Assembly (NCBI GenBank): GCA_025093985.1 | Contig: JACAAK010000011.1 | Location: 1,736,001 to 1,800,000, forward strand | Direction of reading: 5' to 3' | DNA from: Calvatia gigantea | Lineage: Eukaryota; Basidiomycota; Agaricomycetes; Agaricales; Lycoperdaceae | Length of the DNA stretch: 64,000 nucleotides | Shown here: one piece after another, positions 23,558 to 33,384 of the stretch | How positions within the stretch are numbered: position 1 is the first letter of the stretch | Layout: each line of letters begins with the position of its first letter | Notes under the pieces: model-generated | Told to the model about the DNA's origin: nothing | Seen by the model: only the letters and a program-made list of their open reading frames with translations | Database searches by the model: none | Position numbers and translations under genes: made by a program

Positions 23558-25204
23558 CTAATATGACATGTAGCGCTCATGATCAACACCTTGATAGGCA
23601 TCATATATCACCACTTCTCTGTTTCTATCCTGTCCTATATATGTGAATAGCCGACCGATTGCTTCGTCAAATATGTGGATGTCACAGTTGCTGCCGATGT
23701 GCAGGGGGTAACGGCAAATGTTCGTGTATGTTTCGGAGTGGAGGCTTTCCCATGAGTAGTTGTAGCGTTCAAAGTCATGCAAGTAACCGTAGCGAACCTT
23801 CTCAAACATCATTGTGAGTCCAACACTCTGAGAGATATCTACGCGGCCATTGTTCCATTTGGTCCTGTGAAAGCAAGTGATACTTGGTTCTTCCAAGATA
23901 TTGTGCGGTATTTTAACAAAGACAATGTTCTCCGCTATTGCATAGACGACCGTGGTTGATTTGCCGTCAAAATGCACGGGGGGATCGCAGGCGCTTCTCG
24001 GGCCGCCATCTTACGTCAGGAGCCCACCATAGTTTAATCTTGCGAAGAGGTAAACAAGGCCGTTTTGCAGCTTCAGCAGAAGTAGGAATGGCATAGATTG
24101 AGAGCAGTCCCCTGCCGCCGATAACCACCTTGTCGTCTGGAAGAAAATAGAGATCGCACTAATAGGAATATATTAGCGGGCGGGGCGTGAAGGTGAACTT
24201 CAAATGTCAACTGAAAAACATACTATATATACAACCCCAAGCCCGTCGAACTTTACGATAATAGGCGAAGTGGAAGAAGCAGAGTTGTCATACGGAAAGA
24301 GTAATAAATGCTGAATCCAGACACCAGAAGACTGGAGTTCCGCGTAATCACACCTCGCCTGCACGAAGTAGCGATGATGAAGGGCTGTGATTCCTGGGCG
24401 TCCAATAAAATTGCCTCGGAATCGTTGGATCTGACCACTGGTTTTCACTATTGCCGAAGCACCATGCCCTGTCAATTGAGCTCTGCACAAGTAAACACAA
24501 ATTTGCATCCCTGTTGCTGAGGATACTGCAGATTGGGAGTTGGTGGGATGGAGCGAGTCGACAAACCCATGAGGACTTACGGGGTCGTGCTTTGGTATTT
24601 TCGTAGTAAGACACCGCAAATGTGAACGTCAGACGAGCCTCGTCGGGGTCGACACAGACAACAAGTCTTGCAAGGTCCCATTTGGTACCTATTCTGAGTT
24701 TATTTTTCATTCCCTTCCCTAGCGCGACTAAAAAATATGGCTTTGGTTGATTCGCCTCACAATCCGTCGCATACACCCTTCCTCGGTTGTCCACAAACAA
24801 AAGCCACCGGCCACCAGGAACCATAGTCAGCCCGGATAGTGACACCGCAGACACATCCAGCCGGCGGGGTCGGAAAATTGGCCGTGGTACGACCTCCAAG
24901 AAGCGCGTATTCGATGGCGACGGACAACCCAATTTCGCAATTCCTCCTTTGTATAGTCCTGGAGCGGCTCCTCGGGTCTGGATATTTGTGGATATGCCTG
25001 AAGCTCTTGAACAAACTTGCACCACAAATGCCAGGAGTCAAGAGCTGCGAGTAGGACCTTACATGTCTGAGGTTGCAGAGGTGAATCTTAAGTATGGAAG
25101 AAAAGCTCAGGGAAGCGTACTGATCGCAGACGAAGGACAGTACCGATATTGACATATTTAACAATTTCCCCCAGAAGCTCTTGCGGAAGCTCAATGAAAC
25201 TCAT
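23558..25204 (-). pseudogene. F-box family protein copy C, frameshifted
   Basis: Starts at ATG 25204 (MSFIELPQELLGEIV, then YVNIGTVLRLRS), an F-box, with an intron (gtacgc...cctcag) before TCKVLLAALDSWHLWCKF. The middle shows MVPGGRWLLFVDNRGRVYATD and VVCVDPDEARLTF. The C-terminal part (IFDEAIGRLFTYIGQDR) ends at 23558. Two lesions relative to the intact copy D: a frame change near 24890 (between RRHRIRASWRSY and RPRRLDVSAVS) and an extra C in a run of six near 23980 (cgatccccccgtgc). It lies immediately downstream of the third helicase, tail to tail, in a unit that recurs at 25440-27761. Confidence 0.65.
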
Positions 25205-25439
25205 AATGGAAGCGCGTGAGGAAGTGTTAAGGTCAAGTGTAGTCTGTGTCAGGGTGTCGGATTTGGGATGTCATTTTGTCCAATGCTAAGCGCTAAGGTC
25301 TAAGACCGCTCCCAATTGGTTCGGCAGGGCTAAATTGGGCGATCAACTCCGTTGAATTTTGAATCAACCCCCCATCCTGCTTGTAGTTTGCTTTTTGGTA
25401 GATAGGGGCATAGCAAGTTTAGGTTCAGCAAGGCAAGGG

Positions 25440-25925
25440 AGTAATAAAAGCTATATTATGGCAGATATGCGCAGACCCCCCGGTTCTGTCGCTGATGCAC
25501 GTCGTTTTAATGTTTCAGTGGTTGGTCCCCATTGTTCTTGATAGCATACCCACCTCACAACCCGTAGTGGTGGTGATTACACGGACGCCAACTCTGCTCA
25601 CCATAGTCGGCAACCCACTCCTCCGCTCCCTCGGCCCGCTCTGGCGTGCTTTCATCAACTACATCTATCTTCGCGGTGGCTGGAAAGGCATTGAAATTGA
25701 CTGGGACCTATCTGCGCCTATTGACGCTAACGATGCAGAAGGGAAACTGCGGGCATCGAGGGATAGCGAAGAGGTGGTGACGCGTTTGAGCGCGTTAATT
25801 TCGAAGAGGTACTAGGACGGGGACTTGAATGTAGACTCGCTGGAAGTCGAAGAAGAGGACGACGATGGAGGCGGGGCTGCAGCGGCAACTGGGAGGCCCA
25901 TCATTAGGGGATCTGAGTGATTAGG
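25440..25925 (+). pseudogene. 3'-end fragment of the MOV10-like helicase gene
   Basis: Duplicate of 22765-23254. It shares MADMRR(A/P), VADARRFN, ITRTPTLLTIVGNPLL, LGPLWRAFINYIYLRGGWKGI and the acidic C-terminal stretch, then the same 3' flank (gctgctataatttgttttc). Only the last two exons are present. A stop has arisen within the tail near 25813 (TCGAAGAGGTACTAG). It cannot encode a helicase. Together with F-box copy D behind it, it forms the second half of a segmental duplication. Confidence 0.7.
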
Positions 25926-26155
25926 CCTTGGAGATTACGTGGATCGATGAGAGGTTGGCGTGTTCAGCTGCTATAATTTGTTTTCACGATTGGCCGAGTT
26001 TTCTTTGTACAACAGAACTGCATATCTATGTGTTGCACACCTGTCTCGAGCTTCAAAACGACCCGCCGGTATCACGAAGCTGCACACGTCCGTCTATAGT
26101 GCTGAGCTCTGGCTGGTGATTTGACAAGCTCACAACACCCCAGCGAAGTTGTTCA

Positions 26156-27761
26156 TTAGATAGGTACTTCATACAGTAACTCGCGCAAATACCGAACTGG
26201 AGATCTCGAAAAGGCATGGAACATTGAAAAGGCATCGTGTATGACTACTTTGTCTCTATCCCGCCCCGTAAGCGTGACCAACCGACCGATTGTTTCGTCA
26301 AACATGTAGATGTTGTCGGGGACCCACAGGGAGCCTGAAGACTCAATTCGAGGGGCTGTTCCTGGGTGAAGATTTTCTGATGTGTAGCTCCAGCGCTGGG
26401 TGCGAGACCAAAAATGTAGGCTAGCCGTCTGAAACATCATTGTGAGTCCAACGCTCTCAAAGATGCTATAACCGTAACGGTCCTGGTAGGTTCTCCCAAC
26501 TTCAGTGACGTTTGGTTTTTCAAAGATGTTGTTTGGTATTTTAACAGAGAAAATGACACCCTCTGTTGCATAGATGACCGTGGTCAACTTGCCGCCAAAA
26601 TGCACTGGAGATCGCAGGTCCTGTTTGGGATGCAAATCTACGTCGGCATACCGCCCCAGCGCAATCCTGCGAAGAGGCACACAGGGCCGTTTAGCGGCTT
26701 CGGGAGAAGTAGGAATGGCGTAAATTGAGAGCAGTCCCTTGCTGCCAACAACCACCTTATCGTCGGGAAGAAAAAATAGGTCACCCTAAGGGGAGTAAAT
26801 TATTGGGTAAGACGCAAATCGGACTTCGAATGTCAGGTGAAAAACATACGATGTATTCAACCCCCAGCCCATCAAGCTTTACGGTAATAGGCGAAGTGGA
26901 AGAAGCAGGGCTGTTATATGGAAAGAGAAGTAGAACTGACTTTGGTCACCAGGAGCGAAGTGTTCCGCATAATCATACCTCGTCTACACGAAGTAATGAT
27001 GGTGGAGAGCTGTGGTTCCTGGGCGTCCAACAAAATTGCCTCGGAATTGTTGAACCTGACCTCTGACTTCCAACGTTGCCAAGGAGCCATGCCCTGTTAG
27101 TTGAACTCTGCACAAGTAAACACAAACTTGGGTCTGGAGTGCTGAGATCAGGAGATTGGGGGTTAGTGGAGCGGAGAGAGTTGACAAATTCATAAAGACT
27201 TGCAGGGCCTCGGTTTAGAAACTTCGTCGTAAGTCACTGCAATTGTAAACGTTAAACGAGCCTCGTCTGGATCCACGCAAACGACAAGTTTCTGAGGGTA
27301 CCATTTCATAGCCCATTTATATTTGTTTTGCATTCCTTTCTCCAGCACAGTCAGGATGTTTGGTTTTAGAGGGTCTGCCTCACAATCGATCATAGACACC
27401 CTTCTTCGCTTGTCAACAAACAAAAGCCACCGGCCACCTGGAACCATAGCCAGGCTGGCCGGTGACACTACGGATATATCCAACGGGCGGTGTCGGAAAT
27501 CTGGTCCACAGAAGTCCCTCCAAGCAGAGCGGATTCGATGGCGACGGACAACCCAATTTCGCAGTTCCTTGTTTGTGTAGTCCTGGAGCGGCTCCTCAGG
27601 CCGAGAAATATATGGATATGTCTGAAGCACTCGAGCGAACTTGTACCAAAAATGCCAGGAGTCGATGGCTGTGAGTAGGACCTTACATGTCTGAGATTGC
27701 AAAAGTGAATCTTAAATATGGAAGAAAAAAATCAGGGAAGCGTACAGGTCGCAGATCAAGG
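26156..27761 (-). pseudogene. F-box family protein copy D, all but the 5' end of exon 1; split by a DIRS element
   Basis: The best preserved F-box copy. It reads through without frameshift from LDLRP at the truncated exon 1 (27761) via WHFWYKFARVLQTYPYISRPEEP, MVPGGRWLLFVDKRRRVSMID, VVCVDPDEARLTFTIAV, LTGHGSLATLEV and LLSIYAIPTSPEAAKRP to the stop at 26156. The first 68 coding bases (MSFIELPQDLLEEILEYLDIETV) lie 5.2 kb away at 32936-33003, beyond the retrotransposon. Joining the two ends (actgt + ccttg) matches the uninterrupted copy C base for base at the junction. The gene was evidently functional until the insertion. Confidence 0.75.
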
Positions 27762-28045
27762 TCTTTGTCTGGCCTGTCGTGGCCACTCCGGAGCTGTAGG
27801 CAAGCGGAAACTTGGTAATTCGGTAGTTAGGGACAATGTAAAGGAGGTGACTAGAATGCAAAGGTGACAACTGTAGCATACGACGTGTGATCGGAGTGAG
27901 GTGTGCGACTACTAATGGGCGAAAGCCTGAGAGGGCTTCCCTGCCTGGCAGGGACGACGAGGGGTACCGGGTTTTGGCTGCGATACCCAGGAAAATTAGT
28001 CTCGACGCATCAAGCCAAAGATTGGTACCCACTGAAGTAGTCGAG

Positions 28046-29300
28046 TTAGCGGCGGCGGAGCTGTGGGATGGTGATCCGGGAAATGGAATCATGCAACTCT
28101 GAGGTTGCATGTGTGTGTTGGGCCAGGATTTGAGCGTGGTTTGTGAGGTATCCTGTGAAGGCGTCGCTAGCCCAACGTCCTTTCACCTTCATTGCTTCGA
28201 ATGAGAGGCCCCGTAAAAGGTATTCGAGGGTGGCACCTATTCGGATGCCATGGCCATGGAGTTGCTCGAGCCCTGCTTTTCATGCTGCCTTGTTTACGGT
28301 GTCCAGAAAGGTTTTTCGTGAGAGGGGGCGGTGGCTGGAGCCGTGAGGGTAGGAGAAGAGGTGAGCTCCGTCTGGGGGCTTGTTGAAGTCTAAATGGTTG
28401 TCGAAGGCCGTTTTTGGGTCTGAAAGGCCTCGTTGTTGAGTCCAGTATATGTCTTCACCTATGTGCTGGGACGCTTTTGTGCTTGGGATGTGAATGATCA
28501 TGGAGGTGAGACCATTCCGATCTTCTTCTGTACGCACGTCCGACGTTTTGGGGTATTTGGCCGGGTCGAAGGCTTTCAGGTTGGGTACTGTAAGTTCACC
28601 AAGTCGTGCTGCGGCATAGAAGGCTGTGGTGAGGCAAGCATATACGGCGACGTGCTCGTGGATAGAGAAGTCAAGCTCCGCTCGGAGTTTTTCAATGATC
28701 TCTATAGTCCATGGTGCTCGTTTGGCCTTTTTGGAGGAACTCGGGGCTGTCTTCAGGCAGGCGCGGAGTAGGACTTCGAGCTCTGCCTCATTGGTTTCCC
28801 ATGTCATTCTGTGTAGAATGTGCCATGCCCTTAGCCCATTTATGTAGTTCGAAATGGAGGTTCGGGAGTAAGAGCCTGCGAGGCTCGAGATGAAGGTTGA
28901 TAAGAGTTGATAGGAAGTGGGTGCTCGCTGGTCTTCGTCAATAGCTCGGGAGTCGCAGAAGACATGAAATACGAGTAGGCCTGAACCATAGGTAGAGAGA
29001 GTGGATTCGTCCCAACCAAGGGAGAGGAGGTGTCTCAACCTGTCTTCGTCCTGTGCTGTGTTAAATGTTACGAGCATTTGTGCATTGGGTGAGCTAATTT
29101 CGGCATTTGGTCGTGGTCTTGCTGGCAACCATTTGAGTAGCCGTTCTTTAGCGAGGACATGTGGACGTAGCGAGGACGGGGTAGGGGTGAGGATGGGACT
29201 GTAGGGGGCTGGGGTAGGGGGTAGTGATTGTGTCCGAGCCTGTAAAGGACGTCCGATCTTTGGATGAGGGCTACCAGGTCTTGATCTGAGACGCGAGGTC
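28046..29300 (-). pseudogene. DIRS tyrosine recombinase, copy 1, premature stop
   Basis: Same protein as at 35440-37332. The reading is open from upstream through the first catalytic Arg (AARLGELT) and then stops at 28280-28282 (TGA, where copy 2 has CGA). This lies just before the HxxR box and the nucleophilic Tyr. The product would lack three of the four catalytic positions. The remaining sequence down to 28046 still encodes GHGIRIG and GYLTNHA. Confidence 0.8.
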
Positions 29301-31499
29301 CTCTGCTTGCTGGTCAAGGAAGTTTTGGGCTCGGTTTGACTGGTGGGGAGGTTTTGGTTTAGGGAGCGGTAGCTCGCTCTCCCTGGCGAGTTTCTGTTCA
29401 AGGGGTAGGAGGGGATGATCGAAGTCCACAACGAAGTGCCGGAGTGCATGTGGGATAGGGGGTGCTGGGAGGAGGAGTGCCGTGCTCTCGTACTTTCCTC
29501 TTGAGGGGCCATCTGCTGGGTTGAACTCACTGGGGACATATCGTGTGTAGAAGGAGGATTTAGAATCCTCAGCCAGTTTGTTGATCCATTTGAAGACTTC
29601 GTTTGAGGGTTTATTTCGACTCCTCCCTTTCCACCAGCCTTCAACCACTCCCTGGTTGTCACCGTAGAGTCTGAAGTGGCCCCCATTTGGGTGCTGAGCT
29701 GCGATCATTGCTGCAAGGAAGTAGAAGGCCACTGCCTCTGCCCAGCCAATATCTCTCCCTTCAGCTTTCCAACCTGGGAGGAGTCTCCAGGCTCGCCAAC
29801 GGTTGCCGATGGTAATTGCAAGGCCCACTCCCGAGCTAGCATCGGAATAAGCTGCTGTGTCGAGGACGATGACTGGTCCTGGGAGAGGTCGCTCGACTGT
29901 GATTGGGGAGAGTGCTTGTATCCACCATTGGAGGTCATTGTTGAGGGCTTTCTGAGGTGTGCGTGGTTTGAATGGAGAGTTATGAAAAACGGCTAGGAAA
30001 GCCTCAATGTGGATTAGGTAAGGGCGCCCACTCGTGAGTACAAGTGCGGCATGCAGGAGTTTTCCATGGAGTTTCTGTGCTTCGTCGAGGGTATGTGTGG
30101 TTTTACTCAACCACTCGTCAATGGCTGCCAGGTACTTTCTCCTTTTGGGTGAAGGGAGAGCGACTGTACGTTCTTTGATGTTCCATTCAAGCCCAATAAA
30201 AAGAAATGAAGTGGTGAATGGAACGTCCTTTTCTTGTTCCCAAGGGATGCCTAGCTCTTCTGAGAGCATATCAATGTCATCAAATGAATAGGTGAATTGG
30301 GCATCATGTTGGTTACGTTGTAGGGCTGTGAGAGGTAATTGATCTATGATGGGAATGGTACTGTCATTGTCATATTCTTCGAAACGTCCATTGTCCATTG
30401 TGTCCCCTCGGAACCAGAGGCGCCCTTTGTTGTGTCTGAGCCCTCCATTACGGGCGATTTTTTGTGCTAATTGTGCTCTGAGTAAGTTGTACTCGGTGAG
30501 GAAGTTGCGACGGATTCGGAGGAATAGGTGATCATCCACCCATTTCGTAACTGGACCAAGGCCGTTTGCTCTCATGATGTCAACGCCTGCATCAGCAATT
30601 AAGCCATATACACCTGCTCCTGAGGCTAGGCCGAACGCATTCTGGGTGTCAATTGCGAAGGAGTCAGCACCATTTAACTTTACAACCATCCCTGGCCATT
30701 GTGAAGGGTGGAGTGGTACTGTTCGGTAGGCTTCTTTGACGTCTCGAGTGCCTCCCTCTGATCCGGGTGGGAGCTGCCAGATCAAGAGTGACACTGTGCC
30801 GAACGTGCCCCACGTGCATGGGTAGTTTTCTGAGAGGATAACACTATTGATCGAAGTTACTGGTGCACTTAGCGAGTGTGGGTGTGAGAAGTTCTGGATG
30901 AGCCTGAACTTTCCAGGTTTGCCTGGTTTGGGGATGATGCTTAGTGGAGAGGTTTGGAAAGGACCGATTAGCTCTGTGACCTCACTTTTCGAGAAGGGGC
31001 CGAGGTATCTCCCCTTCTCGAACTCTGACTGAGTTATTTTTTGGAATTCATCAAGGTGATCAATTAAGGATGGACGATTATCAGGAATGTAAGTAGCGAG
31101 GATAGGTGGGATGCCTGCGAGGAAACCACTATGTAACATAGACAAGAGGGATGGGTATTTGGCCATGAGACCTGAGGCAGCGAGGTGCTTGGTCCAGGCT
31201 CCTAGCTTGTAAGGGGAGAGCACGTTAGATGATCGCTTGTGCTCGAGGACAGTCCTGAGCTCCATGGTCTGTGGCCCCACACCCTGAGCACTGGTGCTTC
31301 TTGTCATGGGTGTTGTTGTCGCACCCTCGGGGCTTCTGCCAATCGGTGCAGAGAATGGTGCCGTCTGGGGCCTTGAGGTGTCCTCGCTGGTTGCGAGTGC
31401 ACCTGTTTTTCTCTTTGCCATCCCAGCGAAGGCTGGCACTGCAGTTTGCAACATCATGTTGTTGGCAGCCGAGGCACATGGGGCAGACTGAGAAGACAC
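29271..31499 (-). CDS. DIRS reverse transcriptase-RNase H, copy 1
   Basis: About 742 residues, frame open throughout. Reverse transcriptase: FRLIQNFSHP at about 198-207, TRDVKEAYRTVPLHP at about 251-265 with the first catalytic Asp, and WVDD at 320-323 in the place of the usual YxDD. RNase H: YSDASSG (Asp 553), WAEAVA (Glu 588), LYGDNQGVV (Asp 614) and NPADGPSRG (Asp 663). It copies the element's RNA into DNA. The ORF overlaps the recombinase frame at its 3' end and a zinc-knuckle ORF at its 5' end. The start is uncertain because the frame is open upstream and the first residue shown uses a non-ATG codon. Confidence 0.85.
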   Translation of the reverse strand: MSSQSAPCASAANNMMLQTAVPAFAGMAKRKTGALATSEDTSRPQTAPFSAPIGRSPEGATTTPMTRSTSAQGVGPQTMELRTVLEHKRSSNVLSPYKLGAWTKHLAASGLMAKYPSLLSMLHSGFLAGIPPILATYIPDNRPSLIDHLDEFQKITQSEFEKGRYLGPFSKSEVTELIGPFQTSPLSIIPKPGKPGKFRLIQNFSHPHSLSAPVTSINSVILSENYPCTWGTFGTVSLLIWQLPPGSEGGTRDVKEAYRTVPLHPSQWPGMVVKLNGADSFAIDTQNAFGLASGAGVYGLIADAGVDIMRANGLGPVTKWVDDHLFLRIRRNFLTEYNLLRAQLAQKIARNGGLRHNKGRLWFRGDTMDNGRFEEYDNDSTIPIIDQLPLTALQRNQHDAQFTYSFDDIDMLSEELGIPWEQEKDVPFTTSFLFIGLEWNIKERTVALPSPKRRKYLAAIDEWLSKTTHTLDEAQKLHGKLLHAALVLTSGRPYLIHIEAFLAVFHNSPFKPRTPQKALNNDLQWWIQALSPITVERPLPGPVIVLDTAAYSDASSGVGLAITIGNRWRAWRLLPGWKAEGRDIGWAEAVAFYFLAAMIAAQHPNGGHFRLYGDNQGVVEGWWKGRSRNKPSNEVFKWINKLAEDSKSSFYTRYVPSEFNPADGPSRGKYESTALLLPAPPIPHALRHFVVDFDHPLLPLEQKLARESELPLPKPKPPHQSNRAQNFLDQQAEDLASQIKTW

Positions 31500-31743
31500 G
31501 TGAGGATGGATTTCGAAAGGACCTCTTGGTGGCCTGCTTCTTGGAGGGTGAGGACTGTAGCTCCTCGTCTGAGGGAGGTGGTGACGGAGAGCGTCTTCTC
31601 TTCATGCGGCTCCTTCGGGGAAGGGAGGACATTGCTGCGGGGCTAGGGGAGCGGTTGCGTTGTGAGGTGCGGGCCCTGGCTTGGTTGGAATAACGTGTAG
31701 TCCTGGGCGTCACCAGGTGGATCGCCTGTGTCAGACTAATCAC
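31225..31743 (-). CDS. DIRS zinc-knuckle ORF, copy 1
   Basis: Basic, Arg/Ser-rich N-terminus, then CPMCLGCQQHDVANC and a cysteine-histidine cluster ending in a retroviral-type knuckle CSGCGATDHGAQDC (C-x2-C-x4-H-x4-C). It probably forms the nucleic-acid-binding part of Gag, made by fusion or frameshift with the upstream ORF. The same ORF at 38637-39137 has Arg instead of the second Cys in CLGC. Confidence 0.7.
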   Translation of the reverse strand: MISLTQAIHLVTPRTTRYSNQARARTSQRNRSPSPAAMSSLPRRSRMKRRRSPSPPPSDEELQSSPSKKQATKRSFRNPSSRVFSVCPMCLGCQQHDVANCSASLRWDGKEKNRCTRNQRGHLKAPDGTILCTDWQKPRGCDNNTHDKKHQCSGCGATDHGAQDCPRAQAII

Positions 31744-31755
31744 CCCATTGAGTAG

Positions 31756-32827
31756 TCAAGACCACGGCAGGCAGGGTTTGCAGCGGAGCGGGGCGGTTGG
31801 AGCGGGGAGATATGGAAAAGGCAGAAAAGGGGGGGGGGAGAGGAGAAAGGTGAGCCACATGTTTTTGGGAAATGAGGAGGGAAAAACTGACTCAGCTAGG
31901 GTTTGCTCTCGGCGTTGCTTGTAAAGATCGTCTTCGATGGCTTTTAGGCGCTCCTGACTGATGATCGAGATGTCGAAGAGCTTGTGTTCCTCTCCTTTCA
32001 GCATCTCTTGGTGCCAGCTCCTACGGACTTCTGCCTGATAGGCGAGGAGAGCTTGGTCACCGTGGCGTTCCTTTCGAATCGGATGGGTGTCGAGTGCGAT
32101 GTAGAATCTCATTAGCGGGACGAGGTAGTCATCGGACCAACCACAGCCGCGCATGTGGTCAATCATGTTATTCTTCGCCGCTGTCATGTCTGCCCAGGAG
32201 AGGTGCTGATCTTGGATGACGTCCTTCGAGTGTGAGATTGCCCGTGATGGTTGTAGCTCGAGCACGTTGTCAACAGCATGTGAAGGAAAGTGTGTCGGGG
32301 TTTGCGGGAAGTCCCAGATGGGCAGCTTCTCTGCAGCCATGTACCGTGAAGTACCAAAGCTCAACATACTGGAATTTACGGAGCTTGGAGAGGGCATAGT
32401 CTGAAGGTTCGAGAGCCCTTTTGTCGGAGATCATGAGTCCTTCTTCGATGCGGGGTACTCTCCTCTTGTCCCCTGGTGGAAGAGGCAGTGGTTCCGGCTG
32501 CGGCTCTGGTTGGGGTTCCCTCTCGTTCGGGGGTTGCTGGTTTCGGTCCTCCTCATGCTGCCGGCGTCTACGCTGAGCTGCTGTCCAGGCCTCTGTGAGT
32601 TGGAGGATGACCTCTTCTTCGGATAGGCCGGTTCCTATCATCAGCTGTTGCCTTGCTACAAGGTATTGTTCCCCTGCGTAGTCGGGGGGTTGTTGGTCTT
32701 GTTCCTCATTGGCTGGCATTGCGACGTGTGAGTGTTGCCAGAGAGTAGGAGACTCGAGGGTAAATAAATATAGCGAAGCAGTGTAGAAAAGCGAGAGCCT
32801 GAGGACAGGCGAGCAGGACCAGGCCAC
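31756..32827 (-). pseudogene. DIRS Gag-like ORF, copy 1, frameshifted
   Basis: Equivalent to the continuous 361-codon ORF at 39134-40219. The N-terminal half (EEQDQQPPDYAGEQYL..., Pro/Glu-rich with QPEPQPEPLPLPPGDKRR) runs to about 32275. There, one extra base (gtcaacagcatg against gtcaacacatg in copy 2) shifts the frame and ends the protein at DTLSFTCC. The second half continues in another frame. No known capsid fold can be claimed; the Gag call rests on position. Confidence 0.6.
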
Positions 32828-32935
32828 GCCGATGAGGTAGAAGGACAGGAGTGCTGTCCTTCGTGACCGTGACTGGTCCTACAAAGACAGCACTCTGCTG
32901 CCGTCACTCGTACCTCATTAGTGGCAGATCTCTAA

Positions 32936-33003
32936 ACAGTCTCGATGTCGAGATATTCAAGTATCTCCTCCAGTAGGTCTTGCGGAAGTTCGATGAAACT
33001 CAT
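32936..33003 (-). pseudogene. 5' end of F-box copy D (exon 1 start) beyond the DIRS element
   Basis: Encodes MSFIELPQDLLEEILEYLDIETV from ATG 33001-33003 down to the insertion point. Upstream sequence to about 33290 (ttggtagataggggcac...) matches the 5' flank of F-box copy C near 25394. This confirms that it is the true start of the interrupted gene. Confidence 0.75.
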
Positions 33004-33384
33004 ACTAGACGCGTGAGGGAGAGTGTCAAATACTGTGGTGCCCACTGCCGTGGGGTACTTCTCGGATTTGGGACGTCGTTGTGTCCAATGCCAGACCGCT
33101 CTTGATTGGTTCGGCAGGGCTAATTAATAATTGGTCGATCATTCGATCAACCCTATCAAATTTAGAGTCAAGTTCCCAATCCTACATACTCATAATTTAA
33201 GTAGCTTGCTGCTCAAACTTACACGCCGCGTACTTAACCATACGTGTTGGTAGATAGGGGCACAACCAGTTTAAATTCAAAAGGCAAGGCATCATGGCGC
33301 GGGAACACCCCGCGTTTGCTATAAAGATGTCGAGACATATTCAATTGAGAACCACAGAAAAGCATTGAAATAACATCACGGCCT

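Larger units (their letters stand above)
27762..32935 (-). mobile_element. DIRS-type tyrosine-recombinase retrotransposon, copy 1 (defective)
   Basis: A 5.2-kb element transcribed on the minus strand: Gag-like ORF, CCHC zinc-knuckle ORF, RT/RNase H ORF, tyrosine recombinase ORF. Boundaries are fixed by two independent comparisons. The left end (tctttgtctggcctg) is shared with copy 2 although the left flanks differ. Both ends break F-box D exactly where copy C is continuous. There is no target-site duplication, as expected for recombinase integration. No methyltransferase domain is apparent, so placement between DIRS and Ngaro subgroups is open. The left end (tctttgtctggcctgtcgtgg) has an imperfect inverted counterpart about 50 nt inside the right end (tctttgtaggaccagtcacgg on the minus strand). 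Defects: nonsense codon in the recombinase and frameshift in Gag. Confidence 0.85.

Noticed and set aside
5295..24895. Programmed +1 frameshifting as explanation of the single-base insertions
   Set aside because: Sites share no slippery sequence, occur several per gene, and lie in unrelated families; decay or assembly error is simpler.
28433..31693. Plus-strand open frames opposite the DIRS genes
   Set aside because: They are mirror readings of the RT, recombinase and Gag frames; the functional motifs lie on the minus strand.
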